The notes beneath the pieces are model-generated. The model was not told the origin of the DNA, searched no databases, and saw only the letters and a program-made list of their open reading frames with translations. A DNA stretch of 5,332 bases from Endomicrobiia bacterium (GTDB lineage Bacteria > Elusimicrobiota > Endomicrobiia > PHAN01): the NCBI GenBank assembly GCA_030018875.1, contig JASEHK010000113.1, forward strand, positions 1-5,332, in the 5' to 3' direction. This document shows positions 1 through 4,361 of the stretch, piece after piece. How positions within the stretch are numbered: position 1 is the first letter of the stretch; every line of letters begins with the position of its first letter. The position numbers and the translations under genes are program-made.

Positions 1-39
1 CCCGAGCCCTACGATGAAATACTGTTTATTTGGGTTCAT
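1..39 (-). CDS. ktrA: KtrA/TrkA-type K+ channel regulatory subunit (N-terminal 13 codons only)
   Basis: Only the beginning of the gene is in the window; it runs off the left edge. The 13 visible codons read MNPNKQYFIVGLG. This matches the start of the RCK/Rossmann (KTN) domain of KtrA/TrkA proteins, where a short beta strand leads into the glycine-rich nucleotide-binding loop (GxGxxG). KtrA is the cytoplasmic ring subunit that gates the KtrB/TrkH K+ channel in response to bound nucleotide. The start lies 6 nt after the stop codon of the KtrB-like gene, so the two are surely co-transcribed. I see no strong Shine-Dalgarno directly upstream, which suggests translational coupling. The call rests on 13 residues plus context; another Rossmann protein is possible but unlikely beside ktrB. 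Confidence 0.75.
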   Translation of the reverse strand, partial: MNPNKQYFIVGLG

Positions 40-45
40 AAGTTT

Positions 46-1383
46 TTAGCCGATGACGACACGCTCCTCCGGATACTCTATAAGATCTTTTTCCTGTCTG
101 GTTACCGCCGACATAGCCAAAGTCAGCGGACCGATTCTGCCCGTTATCATCGTCAATATGAGAATGACCCTGGCTGCGGCGCCGAGTTGCGGAGTGATTC
201 CGGCGCTTAAACCCACCGTGCCGAAGGCCGAGACAATCTCGAACATCCCTTGCAAAGGCTCAAGCGCCGGCTCCACAAAAGAAAACGTCAGATACGAAAT
301 TACCAGCGCGGCGATGCCCAGCATTACGTATGCCCCCGATTTTCTTACTATCTCGTGCGGAATTTTGCGGTTGAAGATGTTTACGTCTTCTTTGCCGCGT
401 ATGAACGCGAACGCCCACAAAATAGCCGAGCCGAATGTCGTGGTTTTTATTCCGCCGCCGGTTCCGCCCGGCGATGCGCCGACGAACATCAGCATCATTA
501 CGAAGAAAAGCGTCGTGCCGGAAAGCGCGGCCGTCCTTACCGTGTTGAAACCGGCCGTGCGCGAAGTCACGGAAAGAAAAGCGGCATTGGCGACCTTCTC
601 AAAAACGCCCCGTCCGCCGAGACTTGCGGGGTTGGAGCCCTCGAATAAAAGCGCGGCGGCGAGGCCCGCGACCAGGAGCGCCACTGAGACTATAAGCGCC
701 ATCTTGGCGTGCAGGGTGAGGCCTTTTTTTCGACGAAAGTCAAAAAGCTCGAAGAGAACGAGAAACCCGATGCCGCCCGAAAGTATCAGCGCCGCTATTA
801 CGGCCATTATGCCGTAATCGCGCGAGAAAAACTCAAAGCTCGTCGGAAAAAGAGAGAACCCCGCGTTTGCGAAGGCCGACACCGCGTGGAAAAATCCGTA
901 GTAAACGGCTTTCATCGGCGGAAAATATCTGAGAAAAAGAACGCTCAAAATCGCCGCGCCTATCAATTCTATGGCGAAAGCCATTTTTATAATGCGCTTG
1001 AGCAGCGTCAATAAGCCCTCGAAAGTGTAGGGGTCAACGACTTCCTTGATGGCCATGCGGTCGCGCACCTGAAGCTTCCCCAGAATCATTCCCGACGCCG
1101 TGGCGAATGTCACGTAGCCGAGAGCGCCCAGTTGTATCAACAGGAGTATCACCAACTGCCCGCCAAGGTTAAAATACTCGTTAATATTGACGACGCTCAG
1201 GCCAGTCACGCATACGGCCGAAGCCGCGGTAAAAATACCGCTCAGCAAAGCTCCGCCGGCAGGAACAGCGGCGGCCGATGATAACTCGCACGGAACATTT
1301 CTTACGAAAGGCGTGGCGAGTATGACCCCGCCGGCGGCGATTGAAGCGGCGAAAAACAAAAGTATTTTTCTGGCCGGACTCAT
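46..1383 (-). CDS. ktrB: KtrB/TrkH-family K+ uptake channel subunit
   Basis: This is a 445-residue integral inner-membrane protein of the Trk/Ktr/HKT superfamily, the K+-conducting subunit of a Ktr-type uptake system. The four M1-P-M2 repeats can be followed by their selectivity-filter loops: VCVTGL (about 57-62), NAGF (173-176), TAGF (276-279) and TVGL (389-392), each with the expected filter glycine. The GASPGGTGGGIK segment (302-313) corresponds to the flexible gating loop in the third repeat. The first hydrophobic helix spans about residues 7-27. Length and short N-terminus fit KtrB better than the longer TrkH/TrkG. Its ATG directly abuts the TAA stop of rplT (TAAATG), and no clear Shine-Dalgarno lies in the preceding rplT codons, so translation is probably coupled to L20. 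A KtrA-like partner begins 6 nt after its stop. Family assignment is secure; KtrB rather than TrkH is inferred from length and the adjacent partner. Confidence 0.93.
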   Translation of the reverse strand: MSPARKILLFFAASIAAGGVILATPFVRNVPCELSSAAAVPAGGALLSGIFTAASAVCVTGLSVVNINEYFNLGGQLVILLLIQLGALGYVTFATASGMILGKLQVRDRMAIKEVVDPYTFEGLLTLLKRIIKMAFAIELIGAAILSVLFLRYFPPMKAVYYGFFHAVSAFANAGFSLFPTSFEFFSRDYGIMAVIAALILSGGIGFLVLFELFDFRRKKGLTLHAKMALIVSVALLVAGLAAALLFEGSNPASLGGRGVFEKVANAAFLSVTSRTAGFNTVRTAALSGTTLFFVMMLMFVGASPGGTGGGIKTTTFGSAILWAFAFIRGKEDVNIFNRKIPHEIVRKSGAYVMLGIAALVISYLTFSFVEPALEPLQGMFEIVSAFGTVGLSAGITPQLGAAARVILILTMITGRIGPLTLAMSAVTRQEKDLIEYPEERVVIG

Positions 1384-1773
1384 TTATTTTGAAGCCGGGG
1401 CGGAGGATTTTTCCGTCGCGCCGTCGAGAGCTTTGCGAGCGGCCTCGACTATCGCGGCGAAAAGTTTGGGATCGCCGAGCGCGATCTCGGAGAGCTGTTT
1501 TCTGTCCACGCCTATGCCTGATAGCCTGAGGCCGTGCATAAAGCGGCTGTAGCTGATGCCCACCTCGCGGGATGCGGCGTTGACCCTCATTATCCAGAGA
1601 GACCTGAACTCTCTTTTTCTTTTCTTTCTGCCGACATAGGAAGTCCTGAGGGCTCTTTCTACCTGCTGTTTTACCTGTCTCCATTTTCTGGATTTATCGG
1701 AATAAAAACCCTTGGCGAGACGAAAATACTTCTTCTTTCTGTGGCGCGCGTTAACGCTTGTCTTGACTCTCAT
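1384..1773 (-). CDS. rplT: 50S ribosomal protein L20
   Basis: L20 binds 23S rRNA and is needed early in large-subunit assembly; in several bacteria it also represses its own operon. The 129-residue product has the full L20 pattern: a basic N-terminal tail (ARHRKKKYFRLAKGF, about 9-23), the long helix with RxxKQQVERAL (32-42), the hallmark KREFRSLWIMRVNAASRE (53-70), then YSRFMHGLRLSGIGVDRK (75-92) and a C-terminal helix. It is about 12 residues longer than usual, with a Ser/Ala/Lys tail after residue 117. The N-terminus is MRVKTSV rather than the common MARVKRG. An AAGGAG lies 10 nt before the ATG. It follows infC by only 23 nt, leaving no room for rpmI (L35), which normally sits here. Its stop codon abuts the start of the K+ channel gene. 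Confidence 0.97.
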   Translation of the reverse strand: MRVKTSVNARHRKKKYFRLAKGFYSDKSRKWRQVKQQVERALRTSYVGRKKRKREFRSLWIMRVNAASREVGISYSRFMHGLRLSGIGVDRKQLSEIALGDPKLFAAIVEAARKALDGATEKSSAPASK

Positions 1774-1783
1774 GGTCTTAGAA

Positions 1784-1789
1784 CTCCTT
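1784..1789 (-). promoter_or_regulatory. Ribosome-binding site of rplT
   Basis: AAGGAG on the minus strand, 10 nt before the rplT ATG and inside the 23-nt infC-rplT spacer. A good independent site, so L20 does not have to rely on coupling to infC. Confidence 0.8.
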
Positions 1790-1796
1790 CAATTTT

Positions 1797-2411
1797 TTAG
1801 GGCAATATGGCGGGCGGCGGCGGCGCCTTCGGCGTCGCGGCGCCGGCGGCGGGGGCCGGGATTTGAGATTTTTCCGACGGAGATTTCGGCTTGTGCTTTG
1901 CCGGCTCTATTATAAATATCATTCTGTTGCCGAGCATTTTCGCTCGAGGCGGCGGCTCGGAGACATCAAGGAGTCGCTGCGTGATCTTTTCAAAAAGAGC
2001 CGAGCCAAGATCGCGATGGGTCATCTCGCGTCCGTAAAAGATTATCGTCACTCTGACTTTGTTGTGCTCACAGAGAAACTCTCTGGCATGGCGGACCTTG
2101 ACGTCGAGGTCGTGCTCCCCTATGTGAGGGCGCATGCGGATCTCTTTGAGTTCTCCGCCCTTGTGCTTTTTACGCGAATCTTTCACACGTTTCGATTCTT
2201 CGTACTTAAACTTGGCGTACTCCATTATCTTACAGACAGGGGGATTTGCCCGCGGCACTATTTCCACCAGGTCAAGAAACCTTTCTCGGGCCTTTTCGAG
2301 CGCCGCCTGAATAGGAACTATTCCTATCTGCGTGCCGTCAAAATCCACCAGACGAACAGTGGGCGTGCGAATCTGCTGATTGATCTTGTAAAAGATTCTA
2401 TCGTAACTCAT
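1797..2411 (-). CDS. infC: Translation initiation factor IF-3
   Basis: IF-3 binds the 30S subunit, blocks premature 50S joining and proofreads initiator tRNA and start codon. Both domains are present. The N-domain (about 10-75) has QQIRTPTVRLVDFDGTQIGIV and LDLVEIVPRANPPVCKIMEYAKFKYEESKR-type sequence. The basic linker is around 76-86. The C-domain (about 87-171) has EIRMRPHIGEHDLDVK, RVTIIFYGREMTH and GNRMIFIIEP. A stop codon lies in frame directly before the ATG, fixing this or a later start; it is an ordinary ATG, not the rare AUU used by E. coli infC. At 204 residues it is longer than the usual 170-180 because of a C-terminal tail of about 33 residues rich in Pro, Ala, Lys and Ser. It is the first gene of the operon and lies just downstream of a leader that ends in an intrinsic terminator. 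Confidence 0.97.
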   Translation of the reverse strand: MSYDRIFYKINQQIRTPTVRLVDFDGTQIGIVPIQAALEKARERFLDLVEIVPRANPPVCKIMEYAKFKYEESKRVKDSRKKHKGGELKEIRMRPHIGEHDLDVKVRHAREFLCEHNKVRVTIIFYGREMTHRDLGSALFEKITQRLLDVSEPPPRAKMLGNRMIFIIEPAKHKPKSPSEKSQIPAPAAGAATPKAPPPPAILP

Positions 2412-2425
2412 CTATCGGGGTTTAA

Positions 2426-2431
2426 CCTCCT
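2426..2431 (-). promoter_or_regulatory. Ribosome-binding site of infC
   Basis: Perfect AGGAGG on the minus strand, but 14 nt from the infC ATG, longer than the usual 5-10. An in-frame TAG immediately before the ATG excludes a closer upstream start. The site lies directly after a 7-bp hairpin (2432-2448) and after the leader terminator, so it is translated only if transcription reads through. Confidence 0.75.
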
Positions 2432-2448
2432 GTCCTATTATATAGGAC
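2432..2448. repeat. Perfect 7-bp inverted repeat just before the infC RBS
   Basis: GTCCTAT / ATAGGAC arms with a 3-nt loop. In the infC mRNA this forms a small hairpin between the terminator U-tract and the AGGAGG. It might shield the RBS, mark a processing site, or act as a DNA operator. It contains TATAAT on the minus strand, but no -35 of quality lies at the right distance. Confidence 0.6.
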
Positions 2449-2450
2449 GA

Positions 2451-2486
2451 TAAAAAAATAAAGGAGACGCCGTACGCGGCATCTCC
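2451..2486 (-). terminator. Intrinsic terminator at the end of the infC leader
   Basis: On the minus strand a 10-bp stem (GGAGAUGCCG with CGGCGUCUCC, one G-U pair, 4-nt loop CGUA) is followed at once by UUUAUUUUUUU. This is a strong Rho-independent terminator. It lies about 20 nt before the infC RBS, downstream of a consensus promoter and with no gene in between, so it can act as an attenuator of the infC-rplT-ktrB operon. Confidence 0.88.
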
Positions 2487-2720
2487 CGAAGTTTCGGCGC
2501 TCTGAATTCCAAATCCGCGAAAGGGTCGAACATTACTCATCCCGCTTCCCGCGATTTTATTTGAGCGCGCGAACACTCGACCGATCATTAGTCGGGCCTC
2601 TTTGCCGCCGGAGTTTAGATTTTATCCATGGCGCTTGAGGCGAGCCGCTTTAAGCCGGCTTCTTTCGCTTGCGACGCGAATCCGCGCGAAACGCACTGCC
2701 CGTCGCGAACCGCATCATCG
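2451..2720 (-). ncRNA. Structured 5' leader / candidate attenuator RNA of the infC operon
   Basis: About 270 nt run from the expected start site of the consensus promoter to the terminator. Hairpins seen by eye, as pairs of arms: 2671-2675 with 2702-2706; 2643-2647 with 2656-2660; CCUC/GAGG around CGCC/GGCG near 2599-2640; CCGA/UCGG at 2581-2595; GAGUG/CGCUC at 2563-2578; CCGA/UCGG just before the terminator (2487-2496). The segment 2495-2502 (RNA GAGCGCCG) can also pair with the 3' half of the terminator stem (CGGCG-U-CUC), giving a possible antiterminator. I saw no T-box motif (GGUGGNACCGCG), no tmRNA or RNase P signatures. L20-responsive leaders precede infC in Firmicutes, so L20 is the obvious candidate ligand, but that is inference. 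A free-standing small RNA ending at the terminator is the alternative. Confidence 0.65.
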
Positions 2721-2726
2721 TGTGGC

Positions 2727-2755
2727 ATTATATAAAAAAGCGCCCCCCGTGTCAA
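2727..2755 (-). promoter_or_regulatory. Consensus sigma-70 promoter of the infC operon leader
   Basis: Minus-strand TTGACA (2750-2755), 17-bp spacer, TATAAT (2727-2732): both hexamers perfect and optimal spacing. The start site should be near 2720. Such strength fits an rRNA- or ribosomal-protein-class promoter that is then restrained by the downstream attenuator. Confidence 0.9.
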
Positions 2756-2757
2756 GG

Positions 2758-2787
2758 TTTTTGATATTTATGCGTTTTCATCAAAAA
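2758..2787. promoter_or_regulatory. 8-bp inverted repeat immediately upstream of the infC -35 (operator or UP-element candidate)
   Basis: TTTTTGAT (2758-2765) and ATCAAAAA (2780-2787) are perfect inverted arms separated by 14 bp, with arm centres 22 bp apart, about two helical turns. The repeat ends 2 bp from the -35 element. The A/T-rich arms could serve as an UP element for the RNA polymerase alpha subunit, or as a site for a dimeric regulator. No known operator is recognised. Confidence 0.45.
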
Positions 2788-2839
2788 CTGCGCCGGCCTT
2801 TCTTTTCTTTTTCACCAGTTCAATAACGAAGCGCAACAC

Positions 2840-2869
2840 TTGACACCGCACAAGATATTTAGGTAAAAT
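2840..2869 (+). promoter_or_regulatory. Divergent plus-strand promoter
   Basis: TTGACA (2840-2845), 18-bp spacer, TAAAAT (2864-2869). The predicted start is near 2876, just before a strong hairpin (2878-2902). It points towards tRNA-Tyr about 190 nt downstream, so it may make a long tRNA precursor or a separate small RNA. The two divergent -35 elements are about 85 bp apart. Confidence 0.6.
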
Positions 2870-2877
2870 TTTCAGTA

Positions 2878-2902
2878 GATGCGGATTGAAAGCAATCGCA
2901 TC
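2878..2902 (+). other. 5' hairpin of a possible plus-strand small RNA
   Basis: GATGCG-g-ATTG, loop AAAG, then CAATCGCATC: a 10-bp stem with one bulged G, beginning within about 2 nt of the start predicted from the upstream promoter. A hairpin at the very 5' end is typical of stabilised small RNAs or leaders. No clear terminator follows before the tRNA promoter, and the region to 3026 holds no other recognised element. Confidence 0.4.
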
Positions 2903-3026
2903 GTCGTTGACGCTTGGGTTTGTGAAGCGCGGCGGTCGAGACGCTGGGCGCCAGGATGCTGCAAAAACATGGACACTTTTTGGACACCGGAGGGGGGGCG
3001 GGAAGAAAGAGGCGTTCCGGCGGGTG

Positions 3027-3054
3027 TTGAAAAATAACTGAAAAATGATATAAT
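3027..3054 (+). promoter_or_regulatory. Promoter of tRNA-Tyr
   Basis: TTGAAA (3027-3032), 16-bp spacer, TATAAT (3049-3054). The start would lie near 3061, about 4 nt before the mature tRNA 5' end, so the 5' leader for RNase P would be very short. Confidence 0.75.
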
Positions 3055-3064
3055 AAATGACAAT

Positions 3065-3149
3065 GGGCAGGTGGCGGAGTGGTTAATCGCACCAGACTGT
3101 AAATCTGGCGTCCTTACGGACTGCGAAGGTTCGAATCCTTCCCTGCCCA
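3065..3149 (+). tRNA. tRNA-Tyr (anticodon GUA)
   Basis: 85 nt with a complete cloverleaf. The acceptor stem is GGGCAGG with CCTGCCC, and the discriminator base is A. The D-loop carries the GG of AGTGGTTAA. The anticodon stem is CCAGA/TCTGG with loop CTGTAAA, giving anticodon GTA. A class II long variable arm (GTCC/GGAC) is present, as expected for bacterial tRNA-Tyr. The T arm is GAAGG-TTCGAAT-CCTTC. CCA is not encoded, so it must be added by CCA-adding enzyme. Confidence 0.97.
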
Positions 3150-3155
3150 ATTAAG

Positions 3156-3176
3156 TAAATAGTGAATAGTAAATAG
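3156..3176. repeat. AT-rich 7-bp tandem repeat (three units)
   Basis: TAAATAG, TGAATAG, TAAATAG in direct succession, followed by a degenerate TAAAATA unit. It sits 7 nt after the tRNA-Tyr 3' end, in the spacer where tRNA-Tyr and the LPP20 gene converge. Each unit contains TAG or TAA/TGA triplets, so the array is closed to translation in the plus strand. No hairpin terminator is evident in the rest of the spacer (3177-3227). Confidence 0.7.
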
Positions 3177-3227
3177 TAAAATATCTTTTAATAACCGCCA
3201 CCCGCCGCTTGTTGCCGTCCGCCGTTT

Positions 3228-4328
3228 CTATTCTCCGCCCAGAAAATCGCTTTTTATCTTACGCTCGAATAAATCGCCGAGAATTTTCAATCCCGTGAGA
3301 CGCGCCTTTTTCATAGCTATGTCTTCGTCGGGATTGGATTCGCTGCCGGACGCGGCGGCGGCTATAATCAGGCGGCCCGCATCCTTTACTTCTATGCGCC
3401 CTTCCCACCTGTAATATCTCCACGAAGACTGTCCGCGCAAAAACGGCGCCACGTCGAACCGCGCCTCGACGTCAACAGCCGTCGGCTCGTCTTTTGATTT
3501 CTGGGCGGCGGCGGGGCGCTCCGATGACGACTTCGACGCTACGGCAAATCCTATCTTCGTAAGCCGCACGGATAACTCCGCCGCCAAATCTTCCGAGAGA
3601 CCTTTGTCGGAAACTATCCTGAACGCGGCGCGGCTTTTCGCCTCGGCTATTTCGGCCTCGATGGAATTAAGCGACAGGTCGTCGGGCGACATTTGAGACG
3701 GCATATCATCCACGGCTCGGCGGCGCTCGCAGACAGCATCGCGCTCAAGAGCCGCCTGCCGCGCTTCGGAAAGATTTTTGAGTTTTTCCGCGTATGAGTC
3801 CGTCTCGCGCGAGCGCTCAAGCGACTTCATCACTTTTTCCTCGGCGGCGACGGCCTTCATTGAAAGTTCCCGTCGGTATTTAGCCTTATCGAGGACGGCA
3901 AGCGCCCAGTAAACCTTTCCTTTTTTATCGTACCAGACCTGGGCAACCTCGGCGCCGACGACGGTATCGGCGACCCTGGATGCGGTCTTCTGCTCCACTC
4001 CCACCGAAAAAACCGTATTGAGCCGACCGCTTACCGTTGCGCTTGAACGTTCCGACGCGGTCTCGAGAGTTGTCTGCTCAACGGCCACCCTGAAGACCTT
4101 GGCGATTTCGGCGCGCGCAGCGTCGCGGGCCGAATCTATCGTCGAGCCCGCCCCGACGCCGAGGATGAAATTTTCCGAAGGATACCGCCGGCTCTGTCCC
4201 GAAAGCCATTCGGGCGCGGCGAAGAGCCGCATTACGACGGCAAAAATCAAAAGAGCGGCGGCGGCAAGCGGTCGCGGGATGTTCGTCCGGCGGTCGCGTA
4301 AATGCCCGGAAAAAATCTTTATTTTCAT
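3228..4328 (-). CDS. Exported LPP20-domain protein
   Basis: 366 residues from the chosen start. An ATG three codons further upstream (4335-4337) touches its own AAAGGAG, so the second ATG, 9 nt from that site, is the better start. The N-terminus has a basic n-region (RDRR), a hydrophobic core (about 21-33) and likely signal peptidase I cleavage around LFA-A (37-38); there is no lipobox Cys. Residues about 39-150 resemble the LPP20 lipoprotein domain: PEWLSG, then YPSENFILGVGAG, then ARDAARAEIAKVF, and later VWYDKKGKVYWALAVLD. A charged, probably coiled-coil stretch follows (about 155-235), then a C-terminal alpha/beta domain (about 240-360, with SSWRYYRWEGRIEV and AMKKARLTGLKILGDLF). It follows the COG3014-like gene by 33 nt and is presumably co-transcribed. 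Function is unknown; an envelope or periplasmic role is inferred. Confidence 0.85.
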   Translation of the reverse strand: MKIKIFSGHLRDRRTNIPRPLAAAALLIFAVVMRLFAAPEWLSGQSRRYPSENFILGVGAGSTIDSARDAARAEIAKVFRVAVEQTTLETASERSSATVSGRLNTVFSVGVEQKTASRVADTVVGAEVAQVWYDKKGKVYWALAVLDKAKYRRELSMKAVAAEEKVMKSLERSRETDSYAEKLKNLSEARQAALERDAVCERRRAVDDMPSQMSPDDLSLNSIEAEIAEAKSRAAFRIVSDKGLSEDLAAELSVRLTKIGFAVASKSSSERPAAAQKSKDEPTAVDVEARFDVAPFLRGQSSWRYYRWEGRIEVKDAGRLIIAAAASGSESNPDEDIAMKKARLTGLKILGDLFERKIKSDFLGGE

Positions 4329-4337
4329 TTTTGTCAT

Positions 4338-4344
4338 CTCCTTT
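4338..4344 (-). promoter_or_regulatory. Ribosome-binding site deciding the LPP20-gene start
   Basis: AAAGGAG on the minus strand ends directly against the first ATG (4335-4337), too close to serve it, and lies 9 nt before the second ATG (4326-4328). A second AAGGAG at 4351-4356 is 13 nt from the first ATG, so minor use of the upstream start cannot be excluded. Confidence 0.65.
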
Positions 4345-4361
4345 ATTATTCTCCTTGAAAA

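Noticed and set aside
53..817. Long plus-strand frame of 254 codons opposite ktrB
   Set aside because: Shadow of the KtrB gene caused by GC-rich codon bias; the opposite strand has an unmistakable K+ channel sequence.
2437..2442. Perfect TATAAT on the minus strand just before the infC RBS as a second promoter
   Set aside because: The hexamer at the -35 position reads TCCTTT, a poor match, and the start site would fall within the RBS. The TATAAT is explained as part of an inverted repeat.
1863..2453. Plus-strand frame of 196 codons opposite infC
   Set aside because: Shadow of IF-3; no recognisable domain, no RBS, and rich in Arg/Phe/Leu as expected from antisense reading.
2487..2720. Leader as a T-box, tmRNA, RNase P RNA or 6S RNA
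   Set aside because: The GGUGGNACCGCG T-box sequence, the tRNA-like ends of tmRNA, and the conserved RNase P core segments were not found; 6S RNA was judged unlikely on length.
2602..2826. Plus-strand frame of 74 codons in the intergenic region
   Set aside because: Antisense to the infC leader and its promoter, Arg-rich and without domain features; the minus-strand promoter and terminator explain the region better.
2879..3037. 52-codon plus-strand frame starting MRIESNRIVV
   Set aside because: No Shine-Dalgarno, start lies inside a strong hairpin, and the frame overlaps the tRNA promoter -35. Composition is not protein-like; kept only as a remark in the small-RNA finding.
2872..3150. Minus-strand frame of 92 codons beginning MGREGFEPSQSVRTPDLQSG
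   Set aside because: It is the antisense reading of the tRNA-Tyr gene. This GREGFEPS/RTPDLQSGAINH pattern is a well-known false protein arising from tRNA complements.
3177..3227. Bidirectional terminator between tRNA-Tyr and the LPP20 gene
   Set aside because: The GC-rich part lacks complementary arms, so no stem plus U-tract can be drawn on either strand.
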